20,548 nt of DNA from Chara braunii. Lineage: Eukaryota > Streptophyta > Charophyceae > Charales > Characeae. The DNA lies in contig BFEA01000156.1 in assembly GCA_003427395.1 (NCBI GenBank), forward strand, positions 1,031,243 through 1,051,790, read 5' to 3'. The translations under genes and the position numbers were made by a program. Shown here one piece after another: positions 1-9,023 of this stretch (position 1 is the first letter of the stretch; each line of letters starts with the position of its first letter). The notes under the pieces were generated by a model that was given only the letters and a program-made list of their open reading frames with translations, made no database searches and had not been told where the DNA came from.

Positions 1-92
<92 letters not shown>
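1..92. repeat. Compound microsatellite (CT)n(CA)n
   Basis: About 24 CT units (1-48) are followed without interruption by about 22 CA units (49-92). The left end is cut by the window, so the true length is unknown. It lies about 145 bp beyond the beta-adaptin stop codon, in that gene's 3' flank. Read on the other strand it is TG followed by AG, the same order as the compound repeat at 11258-11504. Confidence 0.97.
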
Positions 93-95
<3 letters not shown>

Positions 96-235
96 TGTAG
101 CTGTCGCTAGTTCTTGGAAGCCAACCTCCACATGACAGGGACAGCAGTTCTCACTCTGGAGAAGGAGCCAAAGAGCCCTCCTTTCACTCTTAAGTTGGTG
201 CTAAGCAAACAGTTACCAATCAATGAATTGATCTA

Positions 236-2983
236 TCAGGGCTTCAGAAGCACTTCCATGGACTCGAAGAATAGAGGAGCCATCTCCGGCATGGCCGTTT
301 TGCAGGCACACTTGACTCCCGGGAAACCGATTACTGCAGTCAGCTCCACCAGGAGTGGCGTATTCGGAGGGATCTTGGACGAGAGGTAAAGAGCGTCCTG
401 GTTTGTGGCTGCCAGGTGGCGTCGGGCAATGAAGAAGATATTGTTGTTCAGTAGCTTTTCTAGCAGGGCATCAACATTGGAGATGACAGCGTTGGCGAGA
501 TCTTTGGACACCTCATTGGCATCGGGGAGGGATTTCCAGGTCTCCAAGAATGCGGACCTCTCCATCTTTCCCTCTTCAAGCAGAAGCGCATGTAGAGGAA
601 CCTTGTCAGCAAAGTACCAGACCGGCTGTTGCTGATTCTTGACCGCCACTTGCAAAAGGGAAGTGGGAGGTCCTTGAGAGAGGTTCTGGAAGAGGTTCAT
701 GGGGAGCAACGTGGAAGCGGACGAGCCTGGAGCGATAGCTGGGAGTTGCAGCGGAGCCCCGGCAAGAAGGCCGAATGTGTTCTTGTTGAACTGGATCATG
801 AACCCATCCAGCACAAGGCCGCTGTTGTTCTTAAAAGTCAAATCGTAATAAACCTGTCTCTCTCTCCTCACGAGCTGCCCACTGATCTCAAGCCCCTGCC
901 CAGCAGACGCTGTGAGCAAGACCGGCTTGGCAGGCATGGCGGGCTCTTCTGGGACGACGGCAGGCGCATCCAGACCCATCAGATCGCCAAGCAGATCACC
1001 GAGGGGAGACACCGCCGCAGGTGGAGCCGCGGAAGTCGACGCCACTGAAGGTGTTCGGGACGTCGAAGGACCGGTCTGTCCATGCTGACCTTGAGCGACC
1101 AATCCTCCCGGAGTTCCCACACCCCTCTCAATCCGCAGATGCTCCGGCACAGGCGCCGACACCTCGCCCGGACCTGCAGCTTCAGTATCCTCCTCTTCGT
1201 CTTCTGTCCGTTGCACAACCACCCTCGTCCTGCTGACGAACGCATCCGGCGGCTTGTGGTACACCGACGACAGCGTCGATATGTTCGCCAGCAGCTCATC
1301 CAACAAATTCGGCTCCAACTGATTTGCATCATCACTGATAACGGGTTTCTCGGCTAGGACAACGTCCTTGGCAGCCTCCGGGTCGGTCGACAGCAACCGC
1401 CAGTAAATGTAGGCTCGGTCTCTCAGATCCGGATTGTCAGTTTCCTGCGTAGCATTGTTGAGGACCACCTGAATCATCTCCTGCGCTCTCTCAATGGGTT
1501 TCTTCAGGAACAGTTTCACAGCGGCTGTGAGGAGCTGGAGCTGAACCTGAGGAGGCTCTTCAGGGAAACTTTCAAGAAAGTTCTCCAACAGTTCATCAGC
1601 GTTGTCGATTCGCTCTGCGTATTCACCAATGATCCAGATCATGGAGGCCTTGGCTTCCGGCTCATCCAGCGTGTCCAAACTCTCGCACAGAGTGGCGATG
1701 ATGGACTCGTAGGTGTTCGGATACTTCCTGAATATATCCTTAATGACGATAATCGCTTCCTGGACAACGTAGTTGACCTTGATTTTGATAAGTTCCAGGA
1801 GAACATTGATGCACCGCTCTGCAGCGCGGTCCAACTTGATGGCGCAGCGACCGATCGCGCGCACAGCCTTCCTGACGAAATCCACGTCCACCTCAGTGGC
1901 GTACTCCTTGAACTCCAAGAGCACCTGGTCGATATTCCGGTCAGATGCGAGCTTGATCATGATCTCCAACTTCTCCATCTTCACGTAGATCGGGTCATTG
2001 TACTTGCAAAAGAACACCTTGATTTCGTGCGCCAGAATGTTCAACCTTTTCTGCACAATGAGGTTGATGTTCCTGAGCGCCACGTACTGAATCTCGGGCT
2101 CAGACGACAGCAGAGTCACGAGAGGAGGAGCCATCTTCTTCATCAGGTTTCGAACCACGTCCGTGCTGGTAATCAGCTCCATGTTCTGCAAGATCACCTT
2201 CACCGCAGAAAGGACCACAGCGCAGTTCGCATGCTGCAGCCGCGGGGTGACACGCTCCACTATGTTCTCGGCTTCTCGCGCATCCTTCGCTTTGTACATC
2301 GACAGAGCGTCCAAGATAAACACCTGCCCCCACTCCGTACACTCGTTCAATGCTGCCAGCAGCTTGGCAAGGGTTTGGGTCGTGATCTCGAAGATGCTCT
2401 TCGTCGTGTTCTCCTGAATCTCCGCAAGAGCCGCCACCGCATTGGCCACAACCATGGGGTTGCTGTCGGCGATCAGTTCCCTCAGCGTGTCAAGGAACCC
2501 GCGATCTTCGACCAGCTCGGCATTGATGTCGAACAGCTTTGCCACACAGATCGCCGCCGTCTTCCGCACATAAGGGTCGTCGTCTTTCAAGCACCGCTGA
2601 AGGGGGTCGCACAGGTACTCCGTTATCTTGTCCACCCGGATGCACCCCATTGTCCTCACCGCCAATGCCCTGATCAGAGGATTAGGATCCTGGGAGTCTT
2701 TGACGAAGGTATTGACAGCAAGGATTGCCAGATCAGGCTGGCTCTTGGCATAATTGATGAGGTAAAGATACACGAGCTTTTTCAACTCCAGATTCTCCGT
2801 CTGCATACAATTCACCACGTCTGTGAAAAGCATCGAGACGTCCTTTCCGACGGTCATAGCTGCAATGACCTTCTTCACCGCATCTTTCCGCTTATCCTTG
2901 TACGGCGAATTGAGCTCCTCTTTGAGCTCATGAATTTCACCCTTCTTAGTGGTCGTGAAGTACTTTGAATCGTGCCCGCTCAT
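236..2983 (-). CDS. Beta-adaptin (large subunit of AP-1/AP-2 clathrin adaptor complexes), intronless
   Basis: This is the beta large subunit of the heterotetrameric clathrin adaptors that sort cargo at the trans-Golgi network, endosomes and plasma membrane. The 915-residue reading is close in length to plant beta-adaptins (about 890-900) and is a co-orthologue of the beta-adaptin B/C type shared by AP-1 and AP-2. Residues 1 to about 584 form the HEAT-like trunk, with family blocks such as [39 protein letters not shown] and [13 protein letters not shown]. Residues about 585-685 are an acidic, then Pro/Ser/Ala-rich hinge with a LLGDL-type motif that may bind clathrin. Residues 686-915 are the appendage, ending in [15 protein letters not shown] chose the ATG at 2983 because plant homologues begin MSGHDSKYF; an upstream in-frame ATG at 3001 would add six unconserved residues. 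The stop is TGA (236-238). There are no internal stops or introns, although plant orthologues are usually multi-exonic. Long ORFs on the opposite strand are shadows. Confidence 0.97.
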   Translation of the reverse strand: MSGHDSKYFTTTKKGEIHELKEELNSPYKDKRKDAVKKVIAAMTVGKDVSMLFTDVVNCMQTENLELKKLVYLYLINYAKSQPDLAILAVNTFVKDSQDPNPLIRALAVRTMGCIRVDKITEYLCDPLQRCLKDDDPYVRKTAAICVAKLFDINAELVEDRGFLDTLRELIADSNPMVVANAVAALAEIQENTTKSIFEITTQTLAKLLAALNECTEWGQVFILDALSMYKAKDAREAENIVERVTPRLQHANCAVVLSAVKVILQNMELITSTDVVRNLMKKMAPPLVTLLSSEPEIQYVALRNINLIVQKRLNILAHEIKVFFCKYNDPIYVKMEKLEIMIKLASDRNIDQVLLEFKEYATEVDVDFVRKAVRAIGRCAIKLDRAAERCINVLLELIKIKVNYVVQEAIIVIKDIFRKYPNTYESIIATLCESLDTLDEPEAKASMIWIIGEYAERIDNADELLENFLESFPEEPPQVQLQLLTAAVKLFLKKPIERAQEMIQVVLNNATQETDNPDLRDRAYIYWRLLSTDPEAAKDVVLAEKPVISDDANQLEPNLLDELLANISTLSSVYHKPPDAFVSRTRVVVQRTEDEEEDTEAAGPGEVSAPVPEHLRIERGVGTPGGLVAQGQHGQTGPSTSRTPSVASTSAAPPAAVSPLGDLLGDLMGLDAPAVVPEEPAMPAKPVLLTASAGQGLEISGQLVRRERQVYYDLTFKNNSGLVLDGFMIQFNKNTFGLLAGAPLQLPAIAPGSSASTLLPMNLFQNLSQGPPTSLLQVAVKNQQQPVWYFADKVPLHALLLEEGKMERSAFLETWKSLPDANEVSKDLANAVISNVDALLEKLLNNNIFFIARRHLAATNQDALYLSSKIPPNTPLLVELTAVIGFPGVKCACKTAMPEMAPLFFESMEVLLKP

Positions 2984-2988
2984 CTTGA

Positions 2989-3066
2989 CACGTGGCCTCA
3001 ACCAACAACAGTATTCTTCTTAATTAGGAATTGACACGTGGCGTCGTCTCACAGAATCCACACGTG
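2989..3066 (-). promoter_or_regulatory. Cluster of three G-boxes (CACGTG) at the beta-adaptin start
   Basis: CACGTG occurs at 2989-2994, 3035-3040 and 3061-3066. The two nearer copies read GCCACGTGTCA on the gene strand and the third reads GCCACGTGTGG, so all three contain the extended plant G-box/ABRE-like core bound by bZIP and bHLH factors. The first ends 5 bp before the chosen ATG, in what would be 5' UTR; the others sit 50-80 bp upstream. The seven bases GCCACGT before the shared GTG are identical in all three, which suggests local duplication or selection. No TATA box could be assigned. A regulatory role is inferred from motif identity and position only. Confidence 0.5.
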
Positions 3067-3145
3067 GCCTCAGAAACAAAAAACCCGTGAACGTTGTTGT
3101 CTTCCCCTTCGTGCCAGCCTCTCTCTTCTCCCCGACGCAGTCACA

Positions 3146-3365
3146 GGCCTCCTCCCTGCTGTCTGAAGGAGGTCCGAAGCTCCCGTTGATGTCAGGGAGG
3201 AAGGAGTCTCCCAGGAAAAGATCAACTCATGGCCGCCGATGCATACGACCCCTAACGCCGCCGCGGGCCTCCTCCCTGCTGTTCCCTGCTGTCTGAAGGA
3301 GGTCCGAAGCTCCCGTTGATATCAGGGAGGAAGGAGTCCCGCAGAAAAAGATCAAATCATGGCCG
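3146..3365. repeat. Diverged direct repeat (about 90/100 bp) upstream of beta-adaptin
   Basis: Copy 1 spans 3146-3235 and copy 2 spans 3266-3365. Both start at GGCCTCCTCCCTGCT, continue through GTCTGAAGGAGGTCCGAAGC and end at CATGGCCG. Copy 2 carries a 10-bp internal duplication (TTCCCTGCTG) and a few substitutions. The segment lies 160-380 bp upstream of the beta-adaptin ATG, so it may belong to the promoter or 5' UTR. No ORF across it resembles a known protein. Confidence 0.85.
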
Positions 3366-3688
3366 TCTAGGTCAAACGAAGAACATTCCACGCGCGCGCG
3401 CGCCCGTGAGCAGGCAAGAAACAAAGATGCGCACACGCGGTGGCGCAATTCATCCGAGTTGAACCAGAGCTGACGAATAGATCCGCGCGGCGCGCAGGCT
3501 GCGCACGTGCACGCGCAGAAATGAGAACCCCGGCGGCGAGAGGGGAGGGGAGCTGGGTGGCGCACCGCCCGTGAACGCGGGAGACGATGGATCCTCAGAG
3601 GAGCGCGGAACTCCACGGCAGCGGCGACGTCATTTACGCCTGTAAAAGAACAGTCTAAGCACGCGTTCCTTTGGAAGATATTTACCTT
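3366..3688. other. GC- and CpG-rich upstream region, no gene seen
   Basis: This stretch contains a (CG)6 run at 3391-3402, a sequence prone to Z-DNA, and many CGCG/GCGC clusters up to about 3610. A 129-codon minus-strand ORF (3227-3616) is Arg/Cys/Ser-rich with no recognisable domain and is probably an effect of high GC. The region may be the distal promoter of the beta-adaptin gene. Confidence 0.4.
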
Positions 3689-3771
3689 GGGTGGGAGGGT
3701 GGGTGTTGCGGGTTGTGGGGGGAAAACGGGGGGAAGGGGAGGAGGGGGGCGGGGGGGGGAAGGAAGGAAGG
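3689..3771 (+). other. G-quadruplex-prone G-tract cluster
   Basis: GGGTGGGAGGGTGGG at 3689-3703 is four G3 tracts separated by single-base loops, the arrangement expected to give the most stable parallel quadruplexes. More G tracts of 4-9 bases follow to about 3759, then GGAA repeats to 3771. The whole stretch is strongly purine-skewed on the plus strand. No gene overlaps it. Confidence 0.75.
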
Positions 3772-4998
3772 CTGTTGTGTCCAGGAGAGGGCGGGTATTA
3801 GGGTCACAAGGGAAATGGAATGGAGGGAGAGAAAGCTTTCCGCCTCTTCGTTTGCCTTTTTACTTCTTTTCTGTATTGGAGAGAAGGGGAGGTGATTTTC
3901 TTCATTACTTCCTTTCTGAGTATAATAACTAAAGAAAGAAAAATACTCAAAAGAAGATAACAAATAAACGGTTCAATCTAGGTTTCACGGAGTTCGACAT
4001 TATAAGTGAAACAAGTGTGTAGGCCATTTTTCCCCTCTGCGCCTCTGCGAGGGTATCTTCAGAGACTTGTTAAGCAGGAAGAATAACGAGAACGATACGA
4101 ATAATAATAATAATCAGAATCAGAATTTGAAGACGAAGAACAAGACGAATAATTCGAAGAAGAAGAAGAAGAAGAAGAATAGTGGAAACAGTGGCCAACT
4201 GCCTTTCGTACACGCTTCAATACTTCTTCCATACATAGCCGCGCGTACTAATCTCAGCTCACGCGCACATTCCCCGACGCGTTTCGATCGGTTGCGCTCC
4301 CATCATCCTCAGGGGATTAACCTCATGACCCTGCCTTGCGGCCCACCGACGAAGAAGAAGGAGAAGGAGAAGGAGAAGTAGAAGAATGCTTGGTGAGCAA
4401 CGTGCTTTCCAATTTTACTCCACAGGTCAAAAACGTGTACTGGAAAGGCAGAGAAAGCGTGCGCATGTGCGCATGGACGTTTGGGGATCGCTTGGGTGGG
4501 AGAGGAGGCGGGGAAAGAGGACGCAACGTCCGGCGCGCAATGACACCTTCAGGTTCCCCCAACGTCATCGCCATCGCCAACGCTCGAGCAGTCCCACAAC
4601 CTTCCCCCTTTTTTCATCTCTTTTTCCTTTTATGAAATTAGTATCCTTTCATTTAATCTAAAAATTTAAGTCGTCTCCCTTACGTTTTCTCCTCTCTCCT
4701 CACCTCCTTCAGGCTGAAAAAACACAGAATGACGACACTTGCGAGATCAAAGAGAAGTGCACTTCACAAAACCGAAAAAATAAAAGAAAGAGGAAGTCTG
4801 GAGAGTCACGCGAAACTCTATCCGACCGGAGGGAACACAACGTACCACCTCCCCCCAGAAAAAAAAAGGATAGAAAAAGGCTTTCTCGGACGATTGTATC
4901 GTGGAGAGCAGGTTTCCCATCTACGGCTCAAATCATGAAGAAGGTCGACGATCTGTGGCCAACTACAGCTACGTAATTATCAAAACTACCGTCACCAT
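3772..4998. other. Intergenic region with GAA/AAT/GGA simple repeats; no gene recognised
   Basis: An AAT-rich patch lies at about 4099-4113, a perfect GAA run at 4156-4179 and a GAA/GGA run at 4351-4378. Short ORFs here on both strands (for example 4067-4381, 4336-4635 and 4729-4938) are made of low-complexity Asn/Lys/Glu or Arg-rich sequence without known domains. I see no RNA gene. Confidence 0.6.
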
Positions 4999-5085
4999 CC
5001 GAATAGAACGCCCCGTCATTATCGCTGCATCTGGACTGAAAGTTGTTCCAAATACAAGCTAAAATGACCGCGGCGTTCTATTCGG
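4999..5085. mobile_element. Tiny MITE-like element, copy 1
   Basis: An 87-bp unit is bounded by a perfect 14-bp terminal inverted repeat, CCGAATAGAACGCC at 4999-5012 and its reverse complement at 5072-5085. The interior contains CCCGTCATTATCGCTGCATCT and a CCAAATACA block that recur in order at 6264-6346. The dispersed copies, terminal repeats and lack of coding capacity fit a miniature inverted-repeat element. I could not see a convincing target-site duplication, so the superfamily is not assigned. Confidence 0.55.
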
Positions 5086-5196
5086 GTAAAGACAAATAGT
5101 CAAGGGTAACGACACGTGGACACAATACATCCAGACAATACAGGCCGCGCGCGAGAGCGCGTTTGTTGCGAAGTACGTCAAGTACATAACGACTTT

Positions 5197-5239
5197 GGGG
5201 GGGGGGAGGGAAGGGGAGGGGGGGGGAAAGGGGGGGGGG
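5197..5239 (+). repeat. 43-bp pure purine G-tract run
   Basis: An unbroken G/A stretch with G tracts of 10, 3, 4, 9 and 10 bases separated by one to three A. It could form a quadruplex or triplex and is error-prone for sequencing, so tract lengths may be wrong. It lies in otherwise unremarkable non-coding sequence (5086-5491). Confidence 0.8.
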
Positions 5240-5491
5240 ACCACCAACAAAGTGGCGGTATCCTGTGAGTTTGAGCGAAAGTGGTCATCGGGCGCGGTTC
5301 CGTTTATGCCGCATTTATAAGTACTCCTAGTTTACAAATGAGAAGCTCATTACTATCACTGAGCTTTCACGCAGAGGAGCTAATGAAATACGGTGCGTGA
5401 TTATGAATACTGAAGAACGTACATGAGGCGTTTATCGACCCCTCACTGGGACTACCTCTCACGGAGGATGGCAGAGCAGACGGGGGGGAGA

Positions 5492-5865
5492 GGAGGCAAG
5501 GTGAAAAAAGGGAGGGAGGCCTGAATGCCGTGAAAAAACTAAGAAAAACAAGTCACGTCATCATCATACCCTAGAAAAGCACACAAATCTGCCGCTGCGA
5601 TGAATGCAGCGGCTCGGTTCCATCATGTGCGAATTCCCCACTAGGATTCTTCTTCTCTATAAATTTCTTTTCTGAAGAATTACGGGAGGCAAGATGAAAA
5701 AAGGGATTCAAAAAAAAAAAAAAAGAAAAAAAAAAAAGAGAAAAAAAAGTGAGGGAGGCCTGAATGCACCGAAAGCACGGACATCTACAGCTGCGATGAA
5801 TACAGCGGCTCGATTTCATCATTCACCAAATTCTCGCCTAAATTCTTCTCTAAAAATCTCTCTTC
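5492..5865. repeat. Diverged tandem duplication, about 190-bp unit
   Basis: Copy A (about 5492-5660) and copy B (about 5684-5865) share, in order, GGAGGCAAGRTGAAAAAAGGG, GAGGGAGGCCTGAATGC, GCTGCGATGAATRCAGCGG, and a T/C-rich tail beginning TCTTCTCT. In copy A the third block folds as a perfect 8-bp hairpin (5591-5598 with 5606-5613, 7-base loop); in copy B that stem has decayed. Copy B carries an expanded A-rich tract at 5709-5748. No gene is seen. Confidence 0.7.
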
Positions 5866-6263
5866 TGATCGATTTGCACGGCGCTGAACTACAGCCAACT
5901 CCATCTACCAATCGGCGCTCTCTAGGCGCTCTCTAGAATTGAGTGCTTCTCTAGGACCATGACGACGTGACATGCGTTTTTTTTTTCTTTCCGAGTAAGC
6001 ATCAGTGCATTGAGCACTCAATCCCTTTTTCTTTTCGTTTTTCTTTTTTGCAAAAAAGAAATTCAAACCAAAAAGGCAAGGAAGAGGGGGTGATGAAAAT
6101 GGTGAAGAGACAGAACGACCAATACAACCACGAAGGTAGCAGACTCCGCACCATCACCAACTATCCCCTCCCTTTTTCCACCTTGCACAATTATAACGCA
6201 TATACGACAAAATAAAAATCAAAAGAGGAAATCATCGGCTCGCCCCTGACTCCCGTCTTCACT
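5866..6263. other. Intergenic, nothing recognised
   Basis: A- and T-homopolymer tracts (for example 5976-5987 and the A/T-rich stretch 6026-6062) and short unrelated ORFs. I see no gene, RNA or clear repeat. Confidence 0.5.
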
Positions 6264-6346
6264 CGAATAGAACGCCCCGATCATTATCGCTGTATCTCGA
6301 CTGATTGCCGCAAATACATCAACAAAGGCCGAGTGTTGTATTCCGG
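6264..6346. mobile_element. Tiny MITE-like element, copy 2 (decayed)
   Basis: CGAATAGAACGCCCCGATCA, then TTATCGCTGTATCT, GACTGA and CAAATACA match the element at 4999-5085 in the same order and orientation. The right end (GTGTTGTATTCCGG) is a diverged form of the copy 1 terminus, so the terminal inverted repeat is imperfect here. Boundaries are approximate. Confidence 0.5.
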
Positions 6347-6975
6347 TGAAAACGGTATAGGGAGGACAACGCAATTGAAGGCGCACCTCCCTCGCTTGTG
6401 CGCAACAGACAGAAAAAAAATGGAGAAGGAAAGCAAACAGGCCGAGGCGATTACGACAGAATCTACCCGAAGATTCCGACTCGATGCATAAACTCACAGC
6501 AGCAAACTCTCGAGAGTAAAGGATCGGTGGAGCACTAATCACGGTTACGCTCTGATAGGAGTCGTCATTTTTTTTTTCCAGTTAAGGACAAAAAAAAATT
6601 GAGTGTCGCAGCCTTCTCGTTGGAGTCCCGCGCCTTACTGCATTTGCCTAAAAGCTCGCACCTATTACTTATTTTCAACAACACGCAAACGTTGGCTACT
6701 ACATCTCTTTTTTTTTTTCCCCAGAAGTTCTTTTTGACACTGCGGTGCGGTGTCCTGCCCGTCTTCGGACATTCCCGCCAACGTGCACGGCTCTCCCCCT
6801 TTTCCTTAAAGGACTCCATCCTTGTCCTCCTCGAAGAGAAAAGCAGCGATTCCTTTCCTTACTCCTAAGGTGCCATCCCATCTTTCGTAAATTTGAAAAA
6901 AATAAGAATCAATAAAATTCCAAGACAACACCAAAAAATATAACATATGTTTAACGATAATACATATTTTATATG
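6347..6975. other. Intergenic, AT-rich, nothing recognised
   Basis: Contains T- and A-runs at about 6568-6577 and 6590-6598, a pyrimidine tract ending in CAG near 6706-6723 that resembles a 3' splice acceptor, and an AT-rich stretch from 6890. The downstream ORF (to 6868) has no recognisable domain, so no exon is claimed. Confidence 0.5.
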
Positions 6976-7180
6976 TATATCGTCAAACAGAGCTGCCCAG
7001 TAATATGAAACAGTTCGTTACAGCGCCTCGTTTGTTGTCCTCTTCTCCCTCCCTCTCTGCCTACGGTTTACCGGGCAGCTCTGTTTGACGATATATATAC
7101 ATCGAGAGCTGCCCAGTAAACCGTAGGCAGAGAGGGAGGGAGAAGAGGACAACAAACGAGGCGCTGTAACAAACTGTTTC
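6976..7180. repeat. Long hairpin/foldback with nested inverted repeats
   Basis: Arms 7007-7082 and 7105-7180 (76 bp each) are inverted copies with two mismatches, separated by 22 bp. A second pair, 6976-7003 and 7068-7095 (28 bp, one mismatch), shares the middle segment. The motif AGAGCTGCCC(A/G)GTAA therefore occurs three times, in plus, minus, plus orientation. It could be a foldback element or the product of template switching, and if transcribed it would be a long near-perfect hairpin RNA. No coding capacity is seen. Confidence 0.85.
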
Positions 7181-7454
7181 GTCGGAGTTTCACCGACTCC
7201 TCAGGAGGCTGAATATATACATATCCAATACTATAATACCGGTTTGCCGATATATACATACATATATATATATATATCGTCACATCAATATCAGAGCGCA
7301 AAAGTGAAAAAAAAAACAAACGGAAGCAAAAGGATATCAATTCATTTTTTGTCCTTGGACATTCCCACCAAAGTGCAAAGTTCGACTACCGATTGAAATA
7401 GGAGTAATACTCGGACGAGTATACCGCCAAGTAAACATTGTTACAGGTTCAATA

Positions 7455-7559
7455 CCGTCGTCCCCCGAACATAACGCACCCTAATAATGAATGTATACAA
7501 GTTATCTTTCCGGCCCGACACAGTCAAAATGAGGGTGCGTTGTGTTCGAGGGAAGACGG
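7455..7559. repeat. Imperfect inverted repeat, 31-bp arms
   Basis: The left arm 7455-7485 and right arm 7529-7559 are inverted copies with about four or five mismatches around the shared core AACGCACCCT, separated by 43 bp. The size and AT-rich centre resemble a small MITE. No second copy was found in the window and target duplications are not obvious. Confidence 0.6.
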
Positions 7560-7689
7560 GTAGATAATGAAAAAAAAATAGAAATATACTCATTTAAGAA
7601 ATAAATACTGCCAACCAAGTGACCGTACGTTGTTGCCATTAACTGTACGAATTCGAATAGGGAGCACACAGGCGAATCCAGCGCGCCAA

Positions 7690-7870
7690 CTGTGTACGAA
7701 ATGAAAGTACTCGTACGAATATACCGCCGACTGTACGAATACAGTACGAAATACAGTTCAAATACAGTGCGGATACAGTACGAATATACCGTCAAATGCA
7801 CGTACCGCCACCTGTACGACTACAAGTGCGAGTATACCACCAATTCTGCGAATACAGTGCGAGAATAGCG
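7690..7870. repeat. Degenerate short tandem array, CAGTACGAATA-like unit
   Basis: Variants of CAGTACGAATA (TGTACGAATA, AGTACGAAATA, AGTGCGGATA, AGTACGAATA, AGTGCGAGA) recur about ten times with irregular 10-20 bp spacing, often followed by TACCGCC or TACCGTC. It looks like an old degraded minisatellite. Related sequence (ACGAGTATACCGCC) lies upstream near 7414-7430. Confidence 0.55.
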
Positions 7871-8542
7871 ACAAGTGCACTCGTTGTTAAGTGGACTGGG
7901 ACGTGATATACAAGCAATCTGCGATCTAAGCGATCCCTAGATTTTCTCTCAACTATGTAATGGTTTCGTACGCAAAGCTTCTCTATAACCCCCCACTCTC
8001 GCGCCCGGAAAATTCTACGTAGTAGATTAGCCGGAAGATCCCCAAAGCCTGTTGAAAGGCGTCACGTGGTACAATTAAGATATCAAGATTTTGGTATACA
8101 CCGAAGGACAACAACGTACATATACGACTTGCGCAGTGTTCCGTAAACAAATACATCTGAGTTCAGCAAGCAGCGCACAAAAGGCATTTTCGAGCCTCGT
8201 GGTTCTTTCTCAGGTTTGAATTCCCTCCGTATCTTTTCGCCGCCTCTTTGACTTTTCCCGCGCAAATTTCTTCTCTACGATTGGCGGAATCGGGACCTAA
8301 TCTTCGGAATGATTCGCTTTCTCTATCTATTTCTTTATCTATACGATCTCACAGGAGGCGCAACTTCGTACTGTTGTTCATACTACTCTTTCCCACGAGA
8401 GTAAAAACATCCGTGATTGAACATTCTTTGCTTGGACTACATAAGAGCCTGCATTTCTTTTCTTTCTGTCCTATAACCCTCGTTACCAGAACATATCATC
8501 GCAAGCATAATCATCCTTACAGAGGCATCACACGTGGTCCTT
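7871..8542. other. Intergenic; one short exon-like fragment on minus strand
   Basis: No complete gene is seen. On the minus strand, 8128-8157 reads DVFVYGTLRK, resembling the N-terminal VFVYGTLR block of the AIG2-like/gamma-glutamylcyclotransferase fold, just after an acceptor-like CTGAACTCAG. The reading then departs from the family and no good donor follows, so this is recorded as a weak hint, not a gene. Confidence 0.2.
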
Positions 8543-8600
8543 GCAATCAATCAAGCAATCAATCAAACAATCAATCAAGCAATCAATCAAGCAATCAATC
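8543..8600 (+). repeat. 12-bp tandem repeat, 4.8 copies
   Basis: The unit GCAATCAATCAA is repeated from 8543 to 8600 with a single variant (A for G at 8567). It gives SNQ/NQS-type translations in the overlapping ORFs, which are therefore not taken as genes. Confidence 0.9.
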
Positions 8601-9023
8601 GTCGTCTTCGCAACCCATCATCGCCTTCGCAACCCGCCATCGCCGTCATCATCCGTCGTCGCCACAATCTTCCCATCATCGACGACACACCATCGCCATG
8701 CTCTGCTGAATATACGACTCATGCCAACGACGTTAGGTTCTTTAAATTCAGTATGAGGTGTAGACAGCACAACATCGCCATCGCCGTCACTGCAACTCGT
8801 TCACATCGTCTACAAACAACATCGCCATCGCCAACGACATTGCCATCATCATCCCCTCGTCATCATCAGGCATCCTCATCATCCTCGTCCTTCACCGTCA
8901 TCGTCCATCGTCGCCATCCTCATTGCCTTCATCATCCTTCGTCGCCGGTGCCACCTCTCGTTAATCATTATCGACACCCAACGTCGACATCGCTCATCAA
9001 TGCCCACAGTCGCCGCTGTCATT

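Noticed and set aside
2027-2968. 313-codon plus-strand ORF
   Set aside because: It lies wholly antisense to the conserved beta-adaptin trunk, has no recognisable domain and is His/Arg/Leu-rich as expected of a codon-bias shadow.
3227-3616. 129-codon Arg/Cys-rich minus-strand ORF upstream of beta-adaptin
   Set aside because: GC-rich sequence tends to lack stops; no domain, and it overlaps the direct repeat.
7447-7457. tRNA B-box-like GGTTCAATACC
   Set aside because: No matching A box or cloverleaf could be drawn upstream, and it overlaps the edge of an inverted repeat.
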